Positions 1 to 5,472 of a stretch of DNA of 64,000 nt are shown piece by piece. Source of the stretch: Gemmiger formicilis. GTDB lineage: Bacteria; Bacillota; Clostridia; Oscillospirales; Ruminococcaceae. The notes under the pieces were generated by a model. The model did not search any database, was not told the origin of the DNA, and saw nothing but the letters and a program-made list of their open reading frames with translations. Every line of letters starts with the position of its first letter. The stretch's first letter is position 1. Position numbers and translations under genes: made by a program. The stretch spans positions 62,001 to 126,000 of the forward strand of contig NZ_FUYF01000002.1 in assembly GCF_900167555.1 (NCBI RefSeq), given 5' to 3'.

Positions 1-2
1 CG

Positions 3-935
3 ACCCGCAACTTCCCGAACCGCGAGGGCTCCAAGCCCGGCGAGGGCCAGATCAGCGCCGTCGCCCTGATGGACGCCCGCTCCATTGCGGCCACCGCGGC
101 CAACGGCGGCTACCTGACCGCCGCCAGCGAGCTGACCGACGTGGAGTACACCGTGCCCGACTACCACTTTGAGCAGGGAGTCTACGACAAGCGCGTCTAC
201 AACGGCTGGGGCCATCCGGAGCCGGACTACGCGCTGAAATTCGGCCCGAACATCAAGGACTGGCCCGAGCAGCCCGCTCTGACCGACGACCTGCTGGTCA
301 AAATTGTCAGCTACATCACCGACCCCGTCACGACGACGGACGAGCTGATCCCGTCGGGCGAGACATCGTCCTTCCGCTCCAACCCGCTGCGGCTGGCGGA
401 GTTCACCCTCTCCCGCAAGGACCCGGCCTACGTGCCGAACGCCAAGGCCGTGAAGGCGCTGGACGAACAGCGCAAGGCAGGCAAGCTGCCCGCCGAGGTT
501 GCGCGTGTCTACGACGATTTGAAGAAGCTGGGCTACGCGCCCGACGCGGCCAACACCAACATTGGCTCGGCCATTTTTGCCAACAAGCCCGGCGACGGCT
601 CCGCCCGTGAACAGGCCGCCAGCTGCCAGCGCGTGCTGGGCGGCGCGGCTAACTTTGCCTGCGAGTACGCCACAAAGCGCTACCGCTCCAACTGCATCAA
701 CTGGGGCATGCTGCCGTTCCTGGTGGAGAACCCCGGCGCGCTGGACAACGGCGATTACGTCTACCTGCCCGGCGTCCGCAAGGCTCTGCTGGAGGCCGCG
801 GACGAGCTGGACGCCGTGGCCGTCAAGCCGGACGGCGGTCTGGTGAAGTTCACCGTCAAGCTCGGCGCCATGACCGACGCCGAGAGACAGATTCTGGCGG
901 ACGGCTGCCTGATCAATTATTACAAGAATAACTAA
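3..935 (+). CDS. Aconitase-family hydratase, C-terminal part (5' end outside window)
   Basis: The reading frame is open from base 3, so the start lies upstream; about 310 residues are visible. The visible part begins TRNFPNREGSKPGEGQ, like the conserved NF.GREG segment of aconitase / homoaconitase family hydratases, and near the end has RSNCINWGMLPF, a hallmark of the swivelling C-terminal domain. These enzymes use a 4Fe-4S cluster to isomerise hydroxy-acids; the cluster cysteines would lie upstream. Clostridial members are often annotated simply as hydratase, so citrate/isocitrate specificity is not assured. A hairpin terminator follows seven bases after the stop. Confidence 0.85.
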   Translation, partial: TRNFPNREGSKPGEGQISAVALMDARSIAATAANGGYLTAASELTDVEYTVPDYHFEQGVYDKRVYNGWGHPEPDYALKFGPNIKDWPEQPALTDDLLVKIVSYITDPVTTTDELIPSGETSSFRSNPLRLAEFTLSRKDPAYVPNAKAVKALDEQRKAGKLPAEVARVYDDLKKLGYAPDAANTNIGSAIFANKPGDGSAREQAASCQRVLGGAANFACEYATKRYRSNCINWGMLPFLVENPGALDNGDYVYLPGVRKALLEAADELDAVAVKPDGGLVKFTVKLGAMTDAERQILADGCLINYYKNN

Positions 936-942
936 AGAAAAA

Positions 943-973
943 CGGCCCGCTGGGAAAAAATCCCGGCGGGCCG
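943..973 (+). terminator. Intrinsic terminator after the hydratase gene
   Basis: A 12-bp GC-rich stem (943-954 with 962-973, one G-T wobble) encloses a seven-base A-rich loop. The tail is only weakly T-rich. Confidence 0.7.
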
Positions 974-978
974 CTTCT

Positions 979-1170
979 GTAGGGGCTGATGCTTGCATCG
1001 GCCCGCGGAGGGGTCAAGACCTCTCCCTACAATGCAATTCAAAAGGGGTGCTGTAGGGGCGAACATTGTTCGCCCGCGGCACATGGCGGCGGTCACAACA
1101 CTTCCGGGGCGATGACGAGCATCGCCCCCTACACCGTAGGGGCGGATTCCATATCCGCCCGTAGTGTCCG
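979..1170. repeat. Cluster of short dispersed palindromic repeats (family A)
   Basis: At least four head-to-tail units of the form GTAGGGG - short inverted repeat - CCGC or CCCCTAC occur here, for example 1137-1166. The same units recur in most intergenic gaps of the window. No gene is seen in this stretch. Confidence 0.85.
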
Positions 1171-1190
1171 GCGGATCGCTGCAAAAATTC

Positions 1191-1219
1191 TTGCATACCG
1201 TCGAAATTTCTGCTATAAT
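1191..1219 (+). promoter_or_regulatory. Sigma-A promoter for the 29-aa ORF
   Basis: TTGCAT (1191-1196), a 17-bp spacer and TATAAT (1214-1219), with a TG extended -10 element. It would start an RNA near 1226 that leads into the small ORF at 1307. Confidence 0.85.
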
Positions 1220-1306
1220 ACAAAAGCCGCCTGTTTCACAACAGACGGCAAGGCGCTGCACACAACGGCAGGCGGTTGGCCACACTTCCGTAAAGGAGGT
1301 GAGACC

Positions 1307-1396
1307 ATGCGTTTTACATTTACGTTCTATATCGGTCGCAAGACCTTTACTTTGAGCTTAGTTGTAAAAAGCAATAACCGCCACCCTGGCCGGTGA
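1307..1396 (+). CDS. 29-aa basic peptide, type I toxin-like
   Basis: The start is fixed by TAAAGGAGGTGAG four bases upstream of ATG. The peptide has alternating hydrophobic residues around a GRK turn (RFTFTFYI-GRK-TFTLSLVV) and a basic tail NNRHPGR, suggesting a short membrane-active or beta-hairpin peptide. It has its own consensus promoter, its stop codon sits inside a bidirectional terminator stem, and a consensus antisense promoter fires toward it. This layout is like Fst/par-type type I toxin-antitoxin loci, but the peptide does not resemble Fst or the holin-like toxins known to me. Toxicity is inference. Confidence 0.7.
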   Translation: MRFTFTFYIGRKTFTLSLVVKSNNRHPGR

Positions 1397-1462
1397 CGGT
1401 TATTAGTTTGAGCTTTTAACTTTCACCTGAAAGGGCCAACCGCTTGTCGCAGCGCCTTTTCT
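1366..1462 (-). ncRNA. Predicted antisense RNA, antitoxin candidate
   Basis: A perfect sigma-A promoter at 1469-1497 would start a minus-strand RNA near 1462. It would end at the 1373-1404 hairpin, which on this strand is followed by GCTTTTT. The predicted length is about 95-100 nt. It overlaps the 3' end of the small ORF and its terminator, and its first 30 nt repeat the sequence of the mRNA leader. No ORF with a good start is seen in it. Confidence 0.65.
1373..1404. terminator. Bidirectional terminator shared by the convergent transcripts
   Basis: A 13-bp stem (1373-1385 with 1392-1404) and six-base loop. The single mismatch on the plus strand becomes a G-U pair on the minus strand. The minus strand has a five-T run after the stem; the plus strand has a weaker T-rich tail. 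Confidence 0.8.
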
Positions 1463-1468
1463 ATAGTC

Positions 1469-1497
1469 ATTATACCCCACTGCCGCGGCCATGTCAA
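1469..1497 (-). promoter_or_regulatory. Perfect consensus sigma-A promoter, antisense to the small ORF
   Basis: Read on the minus strand: TTGACA (1497-1492), a 17-bp spacer, TATAAT (1474-1469). No minus-strand protein gene follows, which supports a short RNA product. Confidence 0.85.
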
Positions 1498-1504
1498 GCG
1501 TGCC

Positions 1505-1533
1505 TTGCACCCCGCGGCATTTCGTGCTACAAT
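1505..1533 (+). promoter_or_regulatory. Promoter of the HslV-like / RpiB-like pair
   Basis: TTGCAC (1505-1510), 17-bp spacer, TACAAT (1528-1533) with a TG extended -10. It lies back to back with the antisense promoter at 1469-1497. Confidence 0.75.
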
Positions 1534-1567
1534 AGACGTACCATTAAAAAACAAAGGACGAAAAACA

Positions 1568-2149
1568 ATGAGTGCGATTTTAGCAGTATGCGGTGATACC
1601 TTCTGCGCCATGGTCAGCGATGGCCGCTATGTCGAGGAACCCATCACCGGCGAAAAGCCCCATATCCTCAAAAACGACCTGCCCAAGGTCCGCAAGATCA
1701 ACCGCAACGTCGTGGTCGGTTTTGCGGGCGACACGCTGGCCGCCGTGCAGATCATCAACGCGGTGGACGAGTACCAGACCCAGTACCTGACGCTGGAAAA
1801 GGTCGTCAAGATCCTGCGCGAAAAGGCCGCCACGGTCTCGGTGCAGCCGGTGGGCGTGCGGCTCATCGTGGGTGGGCGCAACCGCAAGGGCGTGTTCACC
1901 ATGACGATGATGGGCAGCGTTGACGGCTACGAGCCGCAGACCCAGGCCGCCCGCAAGGGTGCCTACCTCATCGAGGGTGCCTGCTCCCACACCGACGTGG
2001 CCCCCTGGCTCGAGGAGGAGGTCAAGCCGCAGGCCGCCAACTGGCACAGCCTGGACGATGTGGCCCATACGCTGGACGGCTGCATTGCCAAGATGGCCAA
2101 GCTCGACAAGAGCATCAACACCACGTATTTCCGTCAGCTTGTAATGTGA
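1568..2149 (+). CDS. Small HslV/proteasome-like Ntn-hydrolase fold protein
   Basis: 193 residues from ATG 1568, preceded by AAAGGACG. The N-terminal pattern (ILAVCGDTFCAMVSDGR, then GFAGDTLAAVQ, later a GxxLIEGACS strand) resembles the alternating strands and central helices of HslV / proteasome beta subunits. The catalytic N-terminal Thr of those proteases is not evident, and no hslU ATPase lies nearby, so proteolysis should not be assumed. It is followed 28 bases later by the RpiB/LacAB-like gene, probably in the same transcript. Family assignment is tentative. Confidence 0.45.
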   Translation: MSAILAVCGDTFCAMVSDGRYVEEPITGEKPHILKNDLPKVRKINRNVVVGFAGDTLAAVQIINAVDEYQTQYLTLEKVVKILREKAATVSVQPVGVRLIVGGRNRKGVFTMTMMGSVDGYEPQTQAARKGAYLIEGACSHTDVAPWLEEEVKPQAANWHSLDDVAHTLDGCIAKMAKLDKSINTTYFRQLVM

Positions 2150-2177
2150 ATTTGACGATAAAAGGAGAAAAACTATC

Positions 2178-2816
2178 ATGAAAATCGCTCTGATCAATGA
2201 GAACAGCCAGGCCGCCAAGAACGCCCTGATCGAGGCCACCCTGCGCAAGGTCGTCGAGCCGATGGGCCATGAGGTCGTCAACTACGGCATGTATGCCGCC
2301 GACGATGCCGCCCAGCTGACCTACGTTCAGAACGGCATCCTGGCCGCTGTGCTGCTGAACTCCGGCGCTGCGGACTACGTCATCACCGGCTGCGGCACCG
2401 GTGAGGGCGCTATGCTGGCCCTGAACAGCTTCCCCGGCGTCATCTGCGGCCACGTCGAGGACCCCGTTGACGCTTACACCTTTGCCCACGTCAACGACGG
2501 CAACGCTGTGGCTCTGCCCTTTGCCAAGGGCTTCGGCTGGGGCGGTGAGCTGAACCTCGAGTACATCTTCGAGAAGCTGTTCGGCTTCGGCCACGGCCAG
2601 GGCTACCCCAAGGAGCGCGTTGTCCCCGAGCAGCGCAACAAGAAGATCCTGGACGGCGTGCGCGCTATTGCTTTCCGCGACCTGTCCGACATCCTGAAGG
2701 ATCTGGACCGTGACCTCGTCAAGGGCGCCTTCGCCGGTGAGCACTTCGCCGAGAACTTCTTCCCCGCCTGCAAGGACGAGAAGCTGGCCGCCACTGTCAA
2801 GGAACTGATGGCGTAA
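2178..2816 (+). CDS. RpiB/LacA/LacB family sugar-phosphate isomerase
   Basis: 212 residues, with AAAGGAG upstream of ATG 2178. It opens MKIALINENSQAAKNALIEATLR and has the family signature DYVITGCGTGEGAMLALNSFPGV, the phosphate-binding GTG(E/V)G loop of ribose-5-phosphate isomerase B and galactose-6-phosphate isomerase. It is longer than canonical RpiB (about 150 aa) because of a C-terminal extension, and a canonical-length RpiB is present at 60099-60551, so this copy may act on another aldose/ketose phosphate. Downstream is a terminator with a repeat in its loop. Confidence 0.8.
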   Translation: MKIALINENSQAAKNALIEATLRKVVEPMGHEVVNYGMYAADDAAQLTYVQNGILAAVLLNSGAADYVITGCGTGEGAMLALNSFPGVICGHVEDPVDAYTFAHVNDGNAVALPFAKGFGWGGELNLEYIFEKLFGFGHGQGYPKERVVPEQRNKKILDGVRAIAFRDLSDILKDLDRDLVKGAFAGEHFAENFFPACKDEKLAATVKELMA

Positions 2817-2840
2817 GCCTTGCCGTAAAATAAAAGAACT

Positions 2841-2910
2841 GCCGACTCCCGGTACACTGTAGGGGGCGATGCTTGCATCGACCCGCCAGTTGCCGGGCGT
2901 CGGCTTTTTA
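2841..2910 (+). terminator. Terminator with a dispersed repeat inside its loop
   Basis: Stem 2841-2852 pairs with 2893-2904 (one mismatch), followed by TTTTTA. The 40-base loop contains a family-A repeat (2859-2886), so the repeat seems to have entered the loop of an ordinary terminator. Confidence 0.7.
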
Positions 2911-2960
2911 TTTGTACAGCCGCGTATTTGTAGGGGGCGGCGTCCTCGACGCCCCGCGTG
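2859..2960. repeat. Two family-A repeats (2859-2886 and 2930-2960)
   Basis: Both have the GTAGGGGG - inverted repeat - CCCGC form seen elsewhere. The first lies in the terminator loop; the second lies inside the 3' end of the minus-strand XRE gene. Confidence 0.8.
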
Positions 2961-3180
2961 GCCGCTTGGGAATGACCGGGTCGTCCGTCAGACCTAACAA
3001 ATAATCCGTGGTTGTATTGTACAACTTGGCAAGTTGAATCAAAATGTCGGTGGGAATGTCCCGCAGGCCCTGTTCGTAGCGGAAATACTGCGGTTGAGGC
3101 ATGCCAAGATATTCTGCAAGTTTCTGCTGGGTCAGGTCGTGGTCCTCGCGCATGTCCCGCAGACGGGGATAGTAAGCCAT
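2908..3180 (-). CDS. XRE-family HTH regulator with repeat-derived C-terminus
   Basis: 90 residues. The helix-turn-helix (about residues 5-60: MREDHDLTQQKLAEYLGMPQ, then YEQGLRDIPTDILIQLAKLY) is typical of XRE/Cro repressors. The core ends near LLGLTDDP, exactly where the 68-aa paralogue at 3306-3512 stops. The remaining roughly 20 residues (VIPKRPRGASRTPPPTNTRL...) are translated from a family-A repeat and terminator DNA, so the tail is probably a non-functional extension. It probably represses itself and/or the divergent operon at 3579. Confidence 0.85.
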   Translation of the reverse strand: MAYYPRLRDMREDHDLTQQKLAEYLGMPQPQYFRYEQGLRDIPTDILIQLAKLYNTTTDYLLGLTDDPVIPKRPRGASRTPPPTNTRLYK

Positions 3181-3202
3181 AGCATTGCTCCTTGATAACT
3201 GA

Positions 3203-3265
3203 TTGGTTATATTGACAATACTATGGATTTGTGCTATCTTGTCTATGTAATATCCGTTTGGTTAT
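3203..3265. promoter_or_regulatory. Direct TTGGTTAT boxes upstream of the XRE gene
   Basis: The octamer TTGGTTAT occurs at 3203-3210 and 3258-3265 in an AT-rich gap between the two XRE genes. A weak minus-strand promoter may lie between them. They are candidate operator half-sites. Confidence 0.35.
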
Positions 3266-3305
3266 AAAAGCATGAAAGAAAGCTGCGCCCTCATGGAGGA
3301 CGCAG

Positions 3306-3512
3306 TCACGGCGTGTCACGCAGACCTAAGAAATAATCGCTGGAAACGTGATACAGTTCGCATAGTTTAATAAGATGGTGGATCGGCAGCTCATTTGCAC
3401 CGCGCTCATAGCGGGCGTACATTGTTTGTGATGTACCAAGTTTTGCGGCGACTTGTGCCTGAGTCAGGTCGGCGTCCTCCCGCAAGTCGCGCATACGGCG
3501 GATGTAGTCCAT
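3306..3512 (-). CDS. Small XRE-family HTH repressor
   Basis: 68 residues, almost only the DNA-binding domain: DLREDADLTQAQVAAKLGTS then YERGANELPIHHLIKLCELY and SSDYFLGL. It is a paralogue of the protein at 2908-3180. Its start (ATG 3512-3510) is 66 bp from the -35 of the divergent promoter at 3579-3607, which carries a perfect inverted repeat between its boxes, so it is the obvious candidate repressor of that operon. Confidence 0.85.
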   Translation of the reverse strand: MDYIRRMRDLREDADLTQAQVAAKLGTSQTMYARYERGANELPIHHLIKLCELYHVSSDYFLGLRDTP

Positions 3513-3578
3513 AGAAATTTTCCCTTTGCAAATCGCAATTTTCTATTAGAATATGGTAACACAGAGGGATTATTCTAC

Positions 3579-3607
3579 TTGACTTTAGTAAAGATATTTA
3601 CTATAAT
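3579..3607 (+). promoter_or_regulatory. Promoter with embedded operator for the JAMM operon
   Basis: TTGACT (3579-3584), 17-bp spacer, TATAAT (3602-3607). A perfect 7-bp inverted repeat with a 4-bp centre (TAGTAAA GATA TTTACTA, 3586-3603) fills the spacer and the first bases of the -10, a classical repressor position. Confidence 0.85.
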
Positions 3608-3661
3608 AAAGATACAAAATCTGTTTTGGATTTGGTGAAAAAACTGTGGGAGGTGCTCGGT

Positions 3662-3835
3662 TTGGAGAGTATGACAAACAAAGACTATTATTCCTACAAA
3701 TCGGCCATAGAGGCAGCCAATGACACGCAGGATAAAGAAGCACTGCGGCAAATTCAAAAGCAATTAATTGCAAAATACACGCTGGATAATGAGGATGTTC
3801 GGGATTTGCTTCGCAAATTTCGATACTCTGTATAA
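3662..3835 (+). CDS. 57-aa protein of unknown function, first gene of JAMM operon
   Basis: GGGAGGTG at 3648-3655 is well placed for a TTG start at 3662; ATG 3671 in the same frame is the alternative. The protein is small, charged and probably helical (SYKSAIEAANDTQDKEALRQ). I recognise no family. It is the first cistron after the operator-controlled promoter and is followed 24 bases later by the next gene. Base composition is much more AT-rich than the surrounding chromosome. Confidence 0.6.
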   Translation: MESMTNKDYYSYKSAIEAANDTQDKEALRQIQKQLIAKYTLDNEDVRDLLRKFRYSV

Positions 3836-3859
3836 AAATTGCGGCTTAGGAGGTACAAG

Positions 3860-4354
3860 ATGATTTACGGCAATGTAAATGTTGACATGAACCCGGATGG
3901 CTTGGGTGCGTGGGAGGATATTCCGACCCATGTGCAGGTGGCGGGGCGTTACACGATTGATGACGTGCAGGCATTGCTTGCAAAGGCAGACACGGGCCTG
4001 GCTACCAGCGGACTGCCTGTCACCTATGAGCGTGATCAAATCCAAACAGGAAATCTTATCAAAAAAAATTACCAGGATTGCTTGATCGTGAAAAACAGTG
4101 AGCACCCGGACGATTATTTCAAATTTGTCTTTGCAACCCGTACAACCGGGAATATGACAACAATCAGCGTCTATCGCAGTGGCAAAAGCCCACTGATTGC
4201 CAAGAAAAATGCAGATGATGAACGCCGTCAGAGCAGCAATTTGTTATTGAATATTTTGAGCGCGGTATCCACACTGGACGAAAACGCCCTTGCCGCAGAG
4301 TATGATTACTACAGTATCCTTTCCCGTATTATTCGGGAAAATCTTGGTGTATAA
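3860..4354 (+). CDS. 164-aa protein of unknown function
   Basis: ATG 3860 has TTAGGAGGT five bases upstream; the frame is open a few codons further but that start lacks a ribosome site. The sequence (MIYGNVNVDMNPDGLGAWED...; later FKFVFATRTTGNMTTISVYR) looks globular, mixed alpha/beta and cytoplasmic, with no membrane segments or metal-binding motif. I do not recognise it. It lies in a low-GC operon with a JAMM peptidase and Cys-rich mini-proteins, so it may be a substrate, adaptor or effector of that peptidase; this is inference from position only. Confidence 0.6.
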   Translation: MIYGNVNVDMNPDGLGAWEDIPTHVQVAGRYTIDDVQALLAKADTGLATSGLPVTYERDQIQTGNLIKKNYQDCLIVKNSEHPDDYFKFVFATRTTGNMTTISVYRSGKSPLIAKKNADDERRQSSNLLLNILSAVSTLDENALAAEYDYYSILSRIIRENLGV

Positions 4355-4376
4355 CTAATTTGGGAGGTAAACGAAA

Positions 4377-4544
4377 ATGGAAAAGAAAAAGATTGTCATT
4401 CCTACGCTTACGTTTAACGGTGACTACTTTAAGTGCCCAAAGTGCGGTTGGATTTATCCCGGACCGCTGCGTGTACTGGGGAATGTGGCGCATGGCACAC
4501 CCTGCCAACAGTGCGGCAACTCGACGCTTGAGCGCATTCAGTGA
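4377..4544 (+). CDS. 55-aa zinc-ribbon mini-protein
   Basis: ATG 4377 follows GGGAGGT. The 55 residues contain CPKCG (C20, C23) and CQQCG (C43, C46), spaced 19 residues apart, the four-cysteine arrangement of a zinc ribbon. Its stop overlaps the GTG start of the JAMM gene (GTGA), implying translational coupling. Small zinc ribbons often recruit partners or nucleic acid; a partnership with the JAMM peptidase is inference. Confidence 0.75.
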   Translation: MEKKKIVIPTLTFNGDYFKCPKCGWIYPGPLRVLGNVAHGTPCQQCGNSTLERIQ

Positions 4545-5011
4545 GCACACAAGTTACGATTTCTAAAAAAACAATCCGAAAAATTGCGACGGCCATTGCG
4601 GCAGTAAACAATTCCCGAGAGGTTGGCGGATTGTTTATGGGATACCGACATTCTTCAAAATATCGAATTGTGGATGCAACCGTGCCGGACTGTGAAAAGT
4701 GCAGTGGTGTGGCGTCCTTTGTGCTGGATGGTGCAGAGGAAACAGCAAAGGCAGAGGCTTTGGCAGGGCGCTACACGAATACACCGGAAATTATCGGCGT
4801 ATGGCACAGTCATATTTGGGGAGATGCGGTGTTTTCGCTGCAAGACGAAGAGTCGAATCGAAGACTTGCACAAATCTTGGGAAACTGTCTTTCGGCTCTT
4901 GCACTGCCGGAAAAACAGAATAACCTACGGAAACTGATGATTTGGGAAATCGACCCGGCGGGTGAGGCAAAAATCTGCCGAGTCGCCTGTGAAACGGAGA
5001 ATATACCATGA
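4541..5011 (+). CDS. JAMM/MPN-domain metallopeptidase (JAB family)
   Basis: 156 residues from GTG 4541. A complete JAMM zinc site is visible: catalytic Glu27 in EVGGLFMGYR, then H89-S-H91, seven residues, S99 and D102 (VWHSHIWGDAVFSLQD), matching E...HxH-x7-S-x2-D. The domain makes up nearly the whole protein, as in bacterial stand-alone JAB peptidases that cleave isopeptide or C-terminal tails of ubiquitin-like or sulfur-carrier proteins. No E1/E2-like or ThiS/MoaD-like gene is recognisable nearby, so the substrate is unknown. Start and stop overlap both neighbours (GTGA and ATGA), indicating a coupled operon. Confidence 0.85.
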   Translation: MSTQVTISKKTIRKIATAIAAVNNSREVGGLFMGYRHSSKYRIVDATVPDCEKCSGVASFVLDGAEETAKAEALAGRYTNTPEIIGVWHSHIWGDAVFSLQDEESNRRLAQILGNCLSALALPEKQNNLRKLMIWEIDPAGEAKICRVACETENIP

Positions 5012-5133
5012 CAGAGGAGCGATGCAGCAACTGCGTATATTGGCAATTCAGAAAATGTGCTGTGACTCAGCAAATCCGAAATGACGGAATCTGTAATTGC
5101 GGAAGTTTTCTGCGTAAGGAACTGCGCGATTGA
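5008..5133 (+). CDS. 41-aa Cys-rich protein
   Basis: ATG 5008 overlaps the preceding stop (ATGA). The sequence MTEERCSNCVYW...CAVTQQ...CNCGSFL has five cysteines (positions 6, 9, 17, 29, 31) in an order suggesting a small metal-binding knuckle. It is the last cistron before a strong terminator. I recognise no family. Confidence 0.65.
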   Translation: MTEERCSNCVYWQFRKCAVTQQIRNDGICNCGSFLRKELRD

Positions 5134-5140
5134 AATAGAT

Positions 5141-5179
5141 TGCCGATATTGGCTTTCTTGCCAATGTCGGCATTTTTTT
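5141..5179 (+). terminator. Strong intrinsic terminator of the JAMM operon
   Basis: A 13-bp stem (5141-5153 with 5160-5172), a six-base loop and seven Ts. Confidence 0.9.
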
Positions 5180-5201
5180 CTCAAATTGCCGAAATTTACC
5201 G

Positions 5202-5230
5202 TTGACTAATCCGTTCCCAGATGGTAAAGT
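5202..5230 (+). promoter_or_regulatory. mgtE promoter
   Basis: TTGACT (5202-5207), 17-bp spacer, TAAAGT (5225-5230). It begins a leader of about 235 nt before mgtE. Confidence 0.7.
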
Positions 5231-5292
5231 AACTATAGGTGCGAATAGCGCCGTGTAGTAAAAATTCAAACAAAGGTGAGGTGGTTGTCACA

Positions 5293-5394
5293 ATGGATAC
5301 CCCCAGTCCCAGTCCTGTGTACCGATGTATCTTGAATAACGGCAGCCACCACTTTTTTGTCAGGCAAACCAAAGCAAACTGTACGCGAAAATAA
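5293..5394 (+). CDS. 33-aa Pro-rich leader peptide upstream of mgtE
   Basis: ATG 5293 follows GAGGTGG at 5278-5284 with an 8-base gap; an in-frame GTG at 5281 is an alternative. The peptide begins MDTPSPSPVYR, with an acidic residue and alternating prolines at the extreme N-terminus. This resembles the enterobacterial leader peptide MgtL (MEPDPTPLP), where low Mg2+ destabilises ribosomes on acidic/proline codons and switches on a Mg2+ transporter. Codons 17-19 (GGC AGC CAC) overlap the antiterminator arm, and the following codons form the left arm of a large stem-loop. That it is translated and senses Mg2+ is inference. Confidence 0.6.
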   Translation: MDTPSPSPVYRCILNNGSHHFFVRQTKANCTRK

Positions 5395-5472
5395 GCGCAC
5401 GGTGTTGCTCTGCTTTGCATTGCCTAAAATTAAATGTGCCTGGCTGCCGCCTGAAAAGGAGGCAGCTTTTTT
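5341..5472 (+). promoter_or_regulatory. Transcription attenuator with antiterminator in the mgtE leader
   Basis: Terminator: 5443-5448/5461-5466 plus 5450-5452/5457-5459, GAAA loop, six Ts (5467-5472), ending directly at the mgtE ATG and holding its AGGAGG ribosome site. Antiterminator: GGCAGCCA (5341-5348) is perfectly complementary to TGGCTGCC (5441-5448) and would destroy the terminator. Between them, 5362-5367/5420-5425 and 5371-5376/5411-5416 form a stem-loop. A ribosome translating the leader ORF would cover 5341-5348 and favour termination; early drop-off would free it. I could not match an M-box consensus. Confidence 0.7.

Larger units (their letters stand above)
1250..1458. repeat. 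Inverted repeat flanking the small ORF
   Basis: Three blocks upstream of the ORF recur as reverse complements downstream: 1250-1259 with 1449-1458 (10 bp), 1272-1281 with 1434-1443 (10 bp), and the Shine-Dalgarno part 1297-1302 with 1423-1428 (6 bp). A plus-strand transcript reaching 1458 could fold its 3' tail back onto its own leader and ribosome site. The antisense RNA begins with the same sequence as the mRNA leader. Confidence 0.8.

Noticed and set aside
979-1170. CRISPR array
   Set aside because: The repeats are palindromic, differ in their inner arms and are not evenly spaced by unique spacers; no cas genes are in the window.
5231-5470. M-box magnesium riboswitch upstream of mgtE
   Set aside because: GGTGAGG near 5275 is suggestive, but the core GCUCCU, GCUGCCC and CGCCAAUGGG elements of the M-box are not found; the ORF plus attenuator explains the leader better.
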